Under the pieces are notes generated by a model, which made no database searches, was not told the origin of the DNA, and saw only the letters and a program-made list of their open reading frames with translations. From the NCBI GenBank assembly GCA_963788115.1, contig CAWBFD010000004.1, positions 1,984,001-2,048,000 on the forward strand: a stretch of DNA of 64,000 bases, given 5' to 3'. Position 1 is the first letter of the stretch, and every line of letters starts with the position of its first letter. Of the stretch, positions 29,378-37,497 are shown in pieces. Position numbers and translations under genes: made by a program. The DNA comes from CAWBFD01 sp963788115 (GTDB taxonomy: Bacteria > Actinomycetota > Thermoleophilia > Solirubrobacterales > 70-9).

Positions 29378-30880
29378 GTGGCACTCTCACTCGAACTTTC
29401 CTCGACCGCGGCCGAGCGTGTGTGCCGTCGATCTGCTCGCGGTTCCAGTGTTCAGCGACCGCAAGCTGGGGCCCGGCGGGGCGGCCGTCGACCACGCGAT
29501 CGGCGGCGGTCTCGACGAGTTCATGGCCGAAACCGGGTTCGAAGGCAAGCGGGGCGAGACGCTCGCGGTGCCGACCCAGGGCAAGCTCGGCGCGAAGGCC
29601 GGTGGTGCTCGTCGGCATGGGCGACGCCAAGAAGCTCGACGGCGACGCCCTTCGCCGGGCGGGCGCCTCGCTGGCCAAACGGGCGGCCAAGGTGAGTTCG
29701 GTCGCGACCACGGTGCTCGACGCCGCGCCCGACGGCCTCGATCGAGCCGACGCCGCGCAGGCGCTGGCCGAGGGCGTGCGGCTCGGGGCGTATCAGTTCC
29801 TGAAGTACAAGGGCGACGGCAAGCCGTCGCAAGTTGAAGAAGGTCGTCGTGCTCGGACGCAGTTCCGCGCAAGGTGCGGGCCGCGCTCGAACGCGGCGCC
29901 CGCATCGCGGAGGCCGTGCGCGTGGGCGCGCGATCTCGTCAACGAGCCGGCCGGCGCGAAGTCGCCCGAAGACATCGCGAAGCTGGCGCGCACGCTCGGG
30001 CGCGCCAACGGGCTCACGGTGAAGGTGCTCGCCGGTCGAGCAGCTCGACGCGCGAGCGGATGGGCGGCGTGCTCGGCGTCGGCCAGGGTTCGGAACGGCC
30101 GCCGCGGTTCTTGCGGCTCGCGTACGAACCGCGCTGGCGCGCGGGCAGACGGTCGGGTTCGTCGGCAAGGGCGTCGTGTTCGACTCCGGCGGCTTGTCGA
30201 TCAAGACCGCGTCCGGCATGGAGACGATGAAGACCGACATGTCGGGCGGCGCGGCCGTGATCGCGGCGATGTCGACGTTGCGCGATCTCGGCGTGAAGAC
30301 GCGCGTGATCGGCTACGTGCCCCTCGTCGAGAACATGCCGAGCGGCAACGCGATCCGCCCCGGCGACGTGTTGAAGATGCGCAACGGCAAGACGGTCGAG
30401 GTGCTCAACACGGATGCGGAAGGACGGCTGATCCTCGCCGACGCGCTGTCGCTACGCAGTCGACGACGAAGCGTCGACGCGATCGTCGACTTCGCGACGC
30501 TCACCGGTGCGTGCATGGTGGCGCTCGGCGACAAGGTCGCGGGTCTGATGGGCAACGACGACGGGTGGATCGAGCAGGTGCAGGACGCCGCGGGCCGCGC
30601 GGGCGAGTCGGTGTGGCCGCTCCCGCTGCCGTCGGAGTACCGCAAGCTGATCGACTCCGAAGTGGCCGACATGCGCAACATCGGAACGTCGGGCTACGGC
30701 GGCGCGCTCACGGCCGGGCTGTTCCTCCAGGAGTTCGTGTCCGAGGTCCCGTGGGCCCACCTCGACATCGCGGGCCCAGCGCGCGCGTCCGGCGACGACG
30801 GCTACGTCGTCAAGGGCGGCACCGGCTTCGGCGTCCGCACCCTCATCGAACTCGCCCAGACCTTCACCAAACCCCGCTGA
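29378..30880 (+). CDS. pepA: Leucyl aminopeptidase (M17), frameshifted
   Basis: Cytosolic aminopeptidase, ~500 residues, two zinc/manganese ions. The N-terminal macrodomain contains LAVPVFSDRKLGPGG and VVLVGMGDAKKLDGDALRRAG. The catalytic domain has ARDLVNEPAGAKSPEDIA, GKGVVFDSGGLSIKTASGMETMKTDMSGGAAV (Lys, Asp ligands), GYVPLVENMPSGNAIRPGDVL, the family signature NTDAEGRLILADAL and ATLTGACMVALG. Several frame switches, about 29420, 29600, 29840, 29930, 30035-30140 and 30455. GTG start at 29378, divergent from metH. The 49-base repeat copy 2 begins six bases after the stop. Confidence 0.9.
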
Positions 30881-30886
30881 ATAACC

Positions 30887-30935
30887 GAACCGGCGTCAAT
30901 ATCAACCGCTGAGCGTTTCTTCTTGACGCCAGTTC
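30887..30935. repeat. 49-base dyad element, copy 2
   Basis: Arms GAACCGGCGTCAA (30887-30899) and TTGACGCCAGTTC (30923-30935) around a 23-base spacer. Same length, orientation and spacer core (TATCA..CGC.GAGCG) as 19116-19164. Here it sits between two convergent genes. Confidence 0.7.
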
Positions 30936-30968
30936 GCTTGCGTGCTGCTCGGCGCGGGCGATGAGTGC

Positions 30969-32213
30969 TCAGCGCAGGACGACGACGGGGGTGCCGATCG
31001 GGGCCCAGTTCCACAGCACGATTGCTTGCTGCTGGTTCATGCGCACACATCCCGCGCTGCGGTACTGACCGAGTTCGGCATCGCTCTGGATCGGCGAGCC
31101 GTTGCCGCGTAGCGGGATGCCGTGGAACCCGATCGCCAGGCCGCTCCGAGCCCGCGTGAAGCGCGTCATGTACGGCAGCCGCAAATCACCGCCGTGCGCG
31201 CTCGACATCGCCGACTTCGAGAACACTCGGTAGCTGCCGGGTGCGGGGACACCAGCCCGGCCCGACACCGGGAACGTATGTGCGACAGTGTCGTCGGCTT
31301 CGACGAGCCAGACGCGCTGCGCACTGTTCGCGTAGACGATGCGCCGGCCCGAACCCGACCCGGCCGGGACCGCGGGCCCGTCCGCGCTGCGAGGAATGAG
31401 CGCGATCCAGTACCCGTTCCCCGCGCTGGCAGCGATCGCGACCGCGTTGCGACCCGTACCCACCGCGGCGTCATGGAACGGCGCGTCGCCATAGGTGTGC
31501 ACACCGCCATCGCGACCCGCGACCCATGCGCCCGCGCCAGTGCGAGTGAGCGCGACGTCGACCGCGCCCGCCGGCATCGCGGCACCCGCGAATGCGGGCG
31601 CCGCTCCGAAGGAGAACAGGGCGCCGTTGGCCGCCGCGAGGACGTAACCGGGGCTCGTCGTGGTCGCGGCGATGCCGACGATCGCCGTCGCGAGGAACGG
31701 GCTCGCGGCGGCGCCGAGGAACGCAGCATCGCCGAACGCGAAGATCCCGCCGTCGCGTGCCGCGAGCCAATAGCCGTTGCCCGACGGCGTGGCGGCGATG
31801 CCGACGATGGGCGCGTTCAGGTGCAGCCCACCGGTTGATCCGTGGAATCGTGCGCTCCCGAACGCGAACACGCCGCCGTCGTCGGCGACGATCCAGTAGC
31901 CCGCGCCGCTCGGGTGCGCGGCCATGCCGGTGACGGGCGCGTTGAGTGCCAGGCCGCCGGTCGAACCGTGGAAGGCGGCGGCGCCGTAGGTGAACACGCC
32001 GCCGTCGCGCCCGAGGATCCAGTAGCCGTTGCCGCCGGGGTGCGCGACGAGGTCGACAGTTCGTCCGTTCAGCAGCGCGTCGGGCGCGCCGAGTGTGGGC
32101 GCGGCGCCGAATGCGCGGACGTCGACGCTCGGGCCCGCGCCGGCCGGCACCGCCGGCAGCGCCAGTGTGGCTGTGCCCACGAGCGCGAAAAGCACAACGC
32201 GAGGAAATCTCAT
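30969..32213 (-). CDS. Secreted L,D-transpeptidase (YkuD) with N-terminal repeats
   Basis: Intact, 414 residues. A Sec signal peptide (RVVLFALVGTATLALPAVPAGA) is followed at ~50-275 by about five copies of the GYWIVADDGGVFAFG-ARFHGSTG-LNAPIVGIA repeat, some degenerate. The C-terminal YkuD domain (~290-414) has IGFHGIPLRGNGSPI with the conserved His at ~354 and the catalytic YRSAGCVRMNQQQAI with Cys at ~389. It should make 3-3 cross-links in peptidoglycan or attach proteins to the wall. Relative to the amidase at 4667 the repeats are at the opposite end of the protein, so the module is mobile between wall enzymes. Confidence 0.88.
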   Translation of the reverse strand: MRFPRVVLFALVGTATLALPAVPAGAGPSVDVRAFGAAPTLGAPDALLNGRTVDLVAHPGGNGYWILGRDGGVFTYGAAAFHGSTGGLALNAPVTGMAAHPSGAGYWIVADDGGVFAFGSARFHGSTGGLHLNAPIVGIAATPSGNGYWLAARDGGIFAFGDAAFLGAAASPFLATAIVGIAATTTSPGYVLAAANGALFSFGAAPAFAGAAMPAGAVDVALTRTGAGAWVAGRDGGVHTYGDAPFHDAAVGTGRNAVAIAASAGNGYWIALIPRSADGPAVPAGSGSGRRIVYANSAQRVWLVEADDTVAHTFPVSGRAGVPAPGSYRVFSKSAMSSAHGGDLRLPYMTRFTRARSGLAIGFHGIPLRGNGSPIQSDAELGQYRSAGCVRMNQQQAIVLWNWAPIGTPVVVLR

Positions 32214-32253
32214 GCCGACATCATCGCAGCGACAACCGCCTGGTCGCTGCCAC

Positions 32254-32987
32254 CTACCCAACCTCCCAATAGCTGATTGCGAACGCGACCGCGAAGCCGA
32301 AGGTCGTCACCAGACCGACGGCGCGGCCCGAGTGCTCGTAGGCCTCCGGCATCATCGACGTCGCGAGCATCGTCAGGATCGCCCCGCCGGCGAACGCGAG
32401 CACGAACGCAGTGACGCCGGGCGAAGCAGTGTCGAGCAAGCCGTAGCCCGCTGCCGACGAGCACGCCGAGACGACGGCGATGACCGTCCAGAGCAGCAGC
32501 ACGCGGAGAAGCGCCAGCCCGTGTTCACGAGTCCCGTCGACGCCGCGATCGATTCGGGGACGTTGGAGATGAACACTGCGACGAGCATTGCGATGCTCAC
32601 GTCGCCGAGGAGCAGGCTGACGCCGATGACTGCCGACTCCGGGATGCCGTCGAGCGCGGCGCCGAGCACGATCGCCAACGGGCCTGCGCTCGTCGGCGTG
32701 CCCGCGATGTCCTTGCGGTTCCCGTATCCGAGGCGAGCGATCAGCATGTCGCCCATGAAGAAGACCAGCGCGCCCACGAAGAACCCGACCCCGGCCCCAC
32801 CCTCACCACCGCTGACCGTTACCGCCTCCTCGACGAGCTCGTAGGCGACGGCGGAGATGAGGACCCCTGCGCCGAACCCCATCACGAGGCCGAGCGCCCG
32901 TGCGTGGGGTTGGTGGACGCGCACGATCAGCGCGCCGATCACGAGCGACGACGCCGCGAGCAACCCCCAGAGGAACGCTTCGAGCAC
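32254..32987 (-). CDS. ZIP-family metal transporter, frameshifted
   Basis: Membrane protein of ~244 residues with eight predicted helices. LEAFLWGLLAASSLVIGALIV, GLVMGFGAGVLISAVAYELVEEA, GFFVGALVFFMGDML, then the metal-site helix AIVLGAALDGIPESAVIGVSLL and VAVFISNVPESIAAS, matching the ZIP HxxxE-like helices although here Asp/Asn replace the His (ALDGIPES, ISNVPES), as in the ZupT-like divergent bacterial group. After frame loss near 32500 (two extra bases): TVIAVVSACSSAAGYGLL and LAFAGGAILTMLATSMMPEAYEHSG. Start GTG 32987. Substrate ion is not predictable. Confidence 0.78.
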
Positions 32988-33055
32988 AGGGCCATTCTCT
33001 CTCGCGAGGCGAAGGCGTTCGCGGCGCGCGACCGAACGTGCGTAGGGTTGCGGCG

Positions 33056-33838
33056 ATGGACCCCGTCCCGGTGCAGCCTGTGGTCCCCCCGCTCCGGCCC
33101 GAAGTGCTGCCGGCTGAGCCCGAAGAGAGTCCCGCGTCGCGCCTCGCCCGCTCGTTCGTCGGCATGCTCGTCGGCGAATCGCGCGCCGACGAGGCCGAGC
33201 GTTTGGCCGCGGCGGGTTGGTCCGTCGTCGAGACGGTGACCGCACCCGTCCGGCGGCTGCTCGAGCCGGCGGTCGACCGGCGCGTCCCTGCCGCGCAGGA
33301 CGCCGCGGTCGCGCTCGTCGAGCTCGTGCGCCAGGTCACGCAAGAGACGATCGACATCATCGACATCAACGCCGTGCTCGAACACGTCGACCTGAACGCG
33401 GTGTTGGCGCGGATCGACGTCAACGAGTTGATGGCTCGCATCGACATCGAGGCCGTCCTCGACCGCGTCGACCTGAACGAAGTGATGGCGGAGGTCGACA
33501 TCGCGGCGATGCTCGATCGCGTCGACCTGAACCTGTTGATGGACAAGATCGACCTGAACCGGTTGCTCGACAAGGTCGACTTGAACATGGTGCTCGAGAG
33601 GGTCGATCTCAACGAAGTGCTGGCGAGGATCGACCTCGAACAGCTCGTCGCGAACACCGAGATCGGATCGCTCATCGCGGAGTCGACCAGCGGTATCGCG
33701 ACCGAAGCGCTCGATGCCGTCCGAGGGAAGGCCGTCGGCTGGGACGGCGTGGTCAGCCGCATCGGCGACTGGATCATGCGGCGCAAGGAACCCGGCCCGC
33801 TCGGACCGCAACTCCTCGTCAACGATCCGAAGCCATGA
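33056..33838 (+). CDS. Nonapeptide-repeat protein of unknown function
   Basis: Intact, 260 residues, no signal peptide. A helical N-terminal third (SRLARSFVGMLVGESRADEAERLA; AAVALVELVRQVTQETIDIID) leads into eleven tandem nine-residue units at about residues 103-201 (DNA 33362-33658). The consensus is D-[LIV]-N-x-[VLM]-[LM]-x-[RKE]-[VI], e.g. DLNAVLARI, DVNELMARI, DLNRLLDKV. The period of 27 bases is visible in the DNA. The C-terminus ends VVSRIGDWIMRRKEP. It overlaps the RDD membrane protein by ATGA, so the two are made together. I do not recognise a fold; an amphipathic solenoid lying on the membrane is one reading. Confidence 0.8.
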   Translation: MDPVPVQPVVPPLRPEVLPAEPEESPASRLARSFVGMLVGESRADEAERLAAAGWSVVETVTAPVRRLLEPAVDRRVPAAQDAAVALVELVRQVTQETIDIIDINAVLEHVDLNAVLARIDVNELMARIDIEAVLDRVDLNEVMAEVDIAAMLDRVDLNLLMDKIDLNRLLDKVDLNMVLERVDLNEVLARIDLEQLVANTEIGSLIAESTSGIATEALDAVRGKAVGWDGVVSRIGDWIMRRKEPGPLGPQLLVNDPKP

Positions 33839-34353
33839 CGACAGCAACCGCGCCCACGGTGATCCCGCCCGCGTCGAGTCTCGTCGGCCACTACGCGGGC
33901 GCGGTGTCGCGCTTTCTCGCCTACGTCATCGACGTCATCGTGAGCGGGGTGTTGTTCGCGGTCGGCAGCGCGGCGATCACGGTGGTCGTCAATTACGTGT
34001 TCGACACCGACATCACCGACAACGGCGGCCCCGGGTGGGCCATCGCCTTGTCGGTGTGGGAGTTCGTCTACTTCTGGTATTCGTGGGCAGTGACAGGGAA
34101 GACGCCCGGCATGGCCGCACTGGGCATCCGGGTCGTCAAGCGCGACGGCTCCGACCTGGGCTGGACGCGAGCGTTCGTCCGCACCCTCGTGCTCCCGATC
34201 GCGTTGACGTTCTTCCTTTTCGCGTTCATCGGCGTGGTCATCGGGCGTGAACGACGCGCCCTGCAGGACGTCGCCGCCGGCAGCGTCGTCGTGTACGACT
34301 GGGACGCGCGCGCCGCGCGCCTGCGGCTGCTCGCCCGCAACGCCGCCGCCTGA
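33835..34353 (+). CDS. RDD-family membrane protein
   Basis: Intact, 172 residues. SRFLAYVIDVIVSGVLFAVGSAAITVVV is the first helix with the Asp of the RDD motif; WEFVYFWYSWAVTGKTPGMAALGIRVVKRDGSDLGWTRAFVRTLVLPIAL is diagnostic for RDD proteins (TxGKTxGxxxxGI/LRV). A third helix and the ending RRALQDVAAGSVVVYDW complete the family. RDD proteins have been linked to ion/Na+ transport in one case; most are unknown. Start ATG overlaps the stop of the nonapeptide-repeat gene, so the two may form a complex. Confidence 0.88.
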   Translation: MTTATAPTVIPPASSLVGHYAGAVSRFLAYVIDVIVSGVLFAVGSAAITVVVNYVFDTDITDNGGPGWAIALSVWEFVYFWYSWAVTGKTPGMAALGIRVVKRDGSDLGWTRAFVRTLVLPIALTFFLFAFIGVVIGRERRALQDVAAGSVVVYDWDARAARLRLLARNAAA

Positions 34354-34358
34354 CCGGC

Positions 34359-35202
34359 TCACGAATCGTCGCGCACGCAGCGAAAGCCGAGGTTGCCCGC
34401 GCTGCTGTCGGGCTCGTTCCCGCTGCGCGCGCCGACGCGGTACCGGCGGCAATAGGACGCGTGGCAGAGATACGAGCCGCCGCGCATCACGCGATGTGTG
34501 CCCTGGTCAGGCCCGGGCGGGTTCGCACGCGGCGAGACGCGGTAGTAGCCGGGCTCATACCAGTCGGCGCACCATTCCCACACGTTGCCGGTCATCTCGT
34601 AGAGACCGAAGGCGTTCGGTGGGAACGACCTGACGGGCGCGGTTCCGAGGTAACCGTCGGCGAGCGTGTTTTCCGTCGGGAACGACCCCTGCCAGACGTT
34701 CATGCGATGCCCGTCGTCGGGCTCGAGGTCGTTGCCCCACGGAAACAGTTGACCGTCGAGGCCGCCGCGCGCCGCGTACTCCCACTCGGCCTCGGTGGGG
34801 AGGCGCTGACCGAGCCATGTCCGCGTACGCGGTCGCGTCCTGCCACGACACGTGGACGACGGGTTGATTGCCGCGCCCGTCGACATCCGACTGCGGGCCG
34901 TCCGGATGGCGCCAGTCGGCGCCGTACACCTGGCGCCACCACGGCGACTGCGCGACCGCGCGCGTGTCGTCGAAGTCGTCGGGCAGCAGCCCGGCGAACA
35001 CGAACGACCACTCGTACCGCTCCGCGTCGGTGACGTGTCCGGTCGCGGCGACGAACGCGGCGAACGCATCGTTGGTGACGGTCGTCGCGTCGATCCAGAA
35101 CGGCGCGAGCTCGACTGCGTGCACCGGGCCTTCGCCGTCTCCGTCGTACGCCCACGGCCCGTCGGTGCCCATGCGGAACTCGCCGCCGCCGAGCCGCACC
35201 AT
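34359..35202 (-). CDS. Formylglycine-generating enzyme (sulfatase-modifying factor), one frameshift
   Basis: FGE-sulfatase domain protein of ~280 residues. It oxidises a Cys in CxPxR motifs of sulfatases to formylglycine. Seen: MVRLGGGEFRMGTDG, NDAFAAFVAATGHVTDAERYEWSFVF, RLPTEAEWEYAARGG, LFPWGN, YEMTGNVWEWCADWY and at the C-terminus MRGGSYLCHASYCRRYRVGAR, then SSAGNLGFRCV. The two Cys in CHASYC match the copper-binding catalytic pair of true FGE, so it is not merely an EgtB-like relative. One frame switch near 34815. No sulfatase gene is in the window; its target is elsewhere. A perfect hairpin lies 20 bases upstream of the start. Confidence 0.88.
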
Positions 35203-35222
35203 GCCACTCGTGTCCGATTGCT

Positions 35223-35269
35223 CCCATGCGTCGATAGCCCCTCATCCTTAGGGGCTATCGACGCATGGG
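35223..35269. terminator. Perfect 20-bp inverted repeat between aquaporin and FGE genes
   Basis: Arms 35223-35242 and 35250-35269 are exact complements around a 7-base loop (CATCCTT). It starts 12 bases after the aquaporin stop on the minus strand. No T-run follows on either strand, so it may be an intrinsic terminator of the actinobacterial non-canonical kind or an RNA-stability stem. Confidence 0.6.
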
Positions 35270-35281
35270 CAAACTCGGGTT

Positions 35282-36049
35282 TCAGACCTCGCCGACGGGG
35301 CGGGCTTCGCTGGTCGACGGCTCGGCCTCGGGCGCGAGAACCGCGTAGAGCAACGCCCCGATCACCGCGCCGATGATGGGCGCGACCCAGAACAACCAGA
35401 GTTGCTCCAGCGCCCAGTCGCCGACGAAGACCGCCGGGCCGGTCGAGCGCGCCGGGTTCACGGAGGTGTTCGTGACCGGGATCGAGATGAGGTGGATCAG
35501 CGTGAGGGCGAGACCAATTGCGAGGCCGGCGAACCCCACGGGCGCGTTCCACGCCGTTGCACCCAGGATCACCAGCACGAAGAAGGCAGTGAGGACGATC
35601 TCGACCGTGAGCGCGGCGCTGATGTCGTAGCCACCGGGCGAGTGGTCGGCCCACCCGTTGGCGGCGAAGCCGCTCGCCTCCAGGTCGAAGCCGTCGATGC
35701 CGTTCGCAATGATCGCGAGTACTCCGGCGCCGGCGATCGCGCCGACCACCTGCACCACGATGTAGGGAAGGACGGCGGCGGTCTCGACGCGGCGGGAGAT
35801 CCACAGGCCGATCGTGACGGCCGGATTGAAGTGGCCGCCCGACACGACACCGAGCGCGTACACGCCCGTGAGGACGGTCAGACCGAACGCGATCGAGACG
35901 CCGACCAGTCCGACGCCGACGAAGTTCGGGTTCGGGGCAGTTACGGTCCCGGTGAAGTTCGCGGCCAGCACCGCGGTGCCGCAACCTCCGAGGACCAGCC
36001 AGAACGTTCCGAGGAACTCGGCAACGAGGCGACGAGCCATTTCGGACAC
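35282..36049 (-). CDS. aqpZ: Aquaporin Z-type water channel
   Basis: Intact, ~255 residues, six helices. The two pore NPA motifs are VSGGHFNPAVTIGLWI and TNTSVNPARSTGPAVF; the Arg after the second NPA and a His in the preceding helix (LTLIHLISIPVT) are those of water-selective AqpZ rather than glycerol facilitators. N-terminus ARRLVAEFLGTFWLVLGGCGTAVLAA. A GTG at 36049 preceded by AGGAGGTGC at proper spacing is preferred over the ATG at 36040. The long extracellular insert NGIDGFDLEASGFAANGWADHSPGGYD is as in E. coli AqpZ. Confidence 0.92.
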   Translation of the reverse strand: MSEMARRLVAEFLGTFWLVLGGCGTAVLAANFTGTVTAPNPNFVGVGLVGVSIAFGLTVLTGVYALGVVSGGHFNPAVTIGLWISRRVETAAVLPYIVVQVVGAIAGAGVLAIIANGIDGFDLEASGFAANGWADHSPGGYDISAALTVEIVLTAFFVLVILGATAWNAPVGFAGLAIGLALTLIHLISIPVTNTSVNPARSTGPAVFVGDWALEQLWLFWVAPIIGAVIGALLYAVLAPEAEPSTSEARPVGEV

Positions 36050-36155
36050 AACGCACCTCCTGAGGGGCGAGGGTCCGACGAGTTTGACGCATCGCGCCGC
36101 GCGCGAGCGCGATGCTCGTCGCCGTGGCAGACGGAACGCTTGCCGAGCCGGTGGC

Positions 36156-37337
36156 TCAGTGACCGGTTTCGGTGCCGTCGGCGAGCACGGCGTGGGGCAG
36201 GCAGAGGTCGTCGTACTCGGCGATGACGATCTGCGCGTTCTCGCCGCACGCCGGGCATTCCGGGTCGCGGCGCACCTTGAACGTGCGGAAGCTCGTCTCC
36301 AACGCGTCGTACGCGAGCAGGCGGCCGCGCAGCGGGTCGCCGAGGCCGAGCAGGAGCTTGATCGCTTCGAGGGCCTGGATCGACCCGACGATGCCGGGCA
36401 GCACGCCGAGCACGCCGGCTTCGGCACACGATGGTGCCTGTTCGGGCGGCGGTGGTTCAGCGAGCAAGCAGCGGTAGCACGGCCCGTTGTACGGGTCGAA
36501 CACCGTCACCTGCCCTTCGAAGCGGAAGATCGAGCCGTGCACGACCGGGATGCGCTTCAACAGCGACGCGTCGTTGAGCAGGTAGCGCGTCGGGAAGTTG
36601 TCGGTGCCGTCGATGATGACGTCGTAGCCGTCGATGATGTCGAGGACGTTGTCGGCACCGAAGCGCACGTCGTAGGTGACCACGTCGACGTCGGGGTTGA
36701 GCGTGGTGAGCGTCTTCTTCGCGGAGTCGACCTTGCGGTCGCCGACGCGCTCGGTGTTGTGCAGGATCTGGCGTTGCAAGTTCGACTCGTCGACAACGTC
36801 CATGTCGACGATGCCGAGCGTCCCGACGCCCGCGGCCGCGAGGTAGAGCGCGGCCGGTGAACCGAGGCCGCCGGCGCCGAGCAACAGCACCCGCGACTGC
36901 AGCAGCTTCTGCTGGCCCTCTTCACCGACCTCCGGCAACAAGATGTGGCGGTGGTAGCGGGTGCGCTGCTCAGGGTTGAGCACCGCCGGCGTGATCCACG
37001 CGCGGCCTTCGTTCTTCCACCGCCCGAAGCCACCGGCCATCGAGACGACGTCGGCGTAGCCGAGCTCCTGCAGCGTCTTGGCCGCGAACGCGGAGCGGGT
37101 GCCGCCCGCGCAGTAGATGACGACGGGGCGGTTCCGATCGGTGAGCTTGTTCTCGACCTGGCTCTCGAGGTGGCCCCGCGGGATGAAGACGGCGCCGGGG
37201 ATCATCCCCTGCTCGAACTCGTCCTGCTCGCGCACGTCGAGGAACGTCGCGTCCCCGAGGCGCGCCTCGGCCGCGGCCGGGTCGATCTCGCGGATCTCGG
37301 ACTTGGTTTGGCTCAGCAGCTCGCGAAAGCCGGGCAT
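36156..37337 (-). CDS. Rhodanese-ThiF/MoeB fusion, sulfur-carrier adenylyltransferase
   Basis: Intact, 393 residues. N-terminal rhodanese domain (~18-110): LDVREQDEFEQGMIPGAVFIPRGHLE and VIYCAGGTRSAFAAKTLQELGY with the sulfur-carrying Cys in CAGGTRS. C-terminal E1-like domain (~118-393): RYHRHILLPEVGEEGQQKLLQSRVLLLGAGGLGSPAALYLAAAGVG, NLQRQILH, DGTDNFPTRYLLND, GSIFRFEGQVTVFDP and zinc Cys pairs in CYRC and CPAC. It activates the C-terminus of a small sulfur carrier (MoaD, ThiS or CysO) and hands it sulfur. The domain order is the reverse of actinobacterial MoeZ, where rhodanese is C-terminal. Confidence 0.88.
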   Translation of the reverse strand: MPGFRELLSQTKSEIREIDPAAAEARLGDATFLDVREQDEFEQGMIPGAVFIPRGHLESQVENKLTDRNRPVVIYCAGGTRSAFAAKTLQELGYADVVSMAGGFGRWKNEGRAWITPAVLNPEQRTRYHRHILLPEVGEEGQQKLLQSRVLLLGAGGLGSPAALYLAAAGVGTLGIVDMDVVDESNLQRQILHNTERVGDRKVDSAKKTLTTLNPDVDVVTYDVRFGADNVLDIIDGYDVIIDGTDNFPTRYLLNDASLLKRIPVVHGSIFRFEGQVTVFDPYNGPCYRCLLAEPPPPEQAPSCAEAGVLGVLPGIVGSIQALEAIKLLLGLGDPLRGRLLAYDALETSFRTFKVRRDPECPACGENAQIVIAEYDDLCLPHAVLADGTETGH

Positions 37338-37497
37338 GACGTCTCCCCGGAATACAGCAGGTTCGAGAGGTCAAATGCTACTTGATGGGTCGGGTATTCC
37401 CAACGGTCGGGAACCAGCCGTGTCCATCGGGTCGTCGGAGGTCTCAGGGCCCGAGCGGCCCTCGGAGCGGAATCGCGACGGAACGACGGAGGGCAGC

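Noticed and set aside
32297..33000. Split of the ZIP gene into two real genes
   Set aside because: Helices 1-5 and 6-8 of one ZIP protein are on either side of a two-base surplus; one gene is the simpler reading.
34850..35376. Plus-strand frames opposite the FGE gene
   Set aside because: Rich in Arg/Val-Asp patterns that mirror the FGE codons; no motifs.
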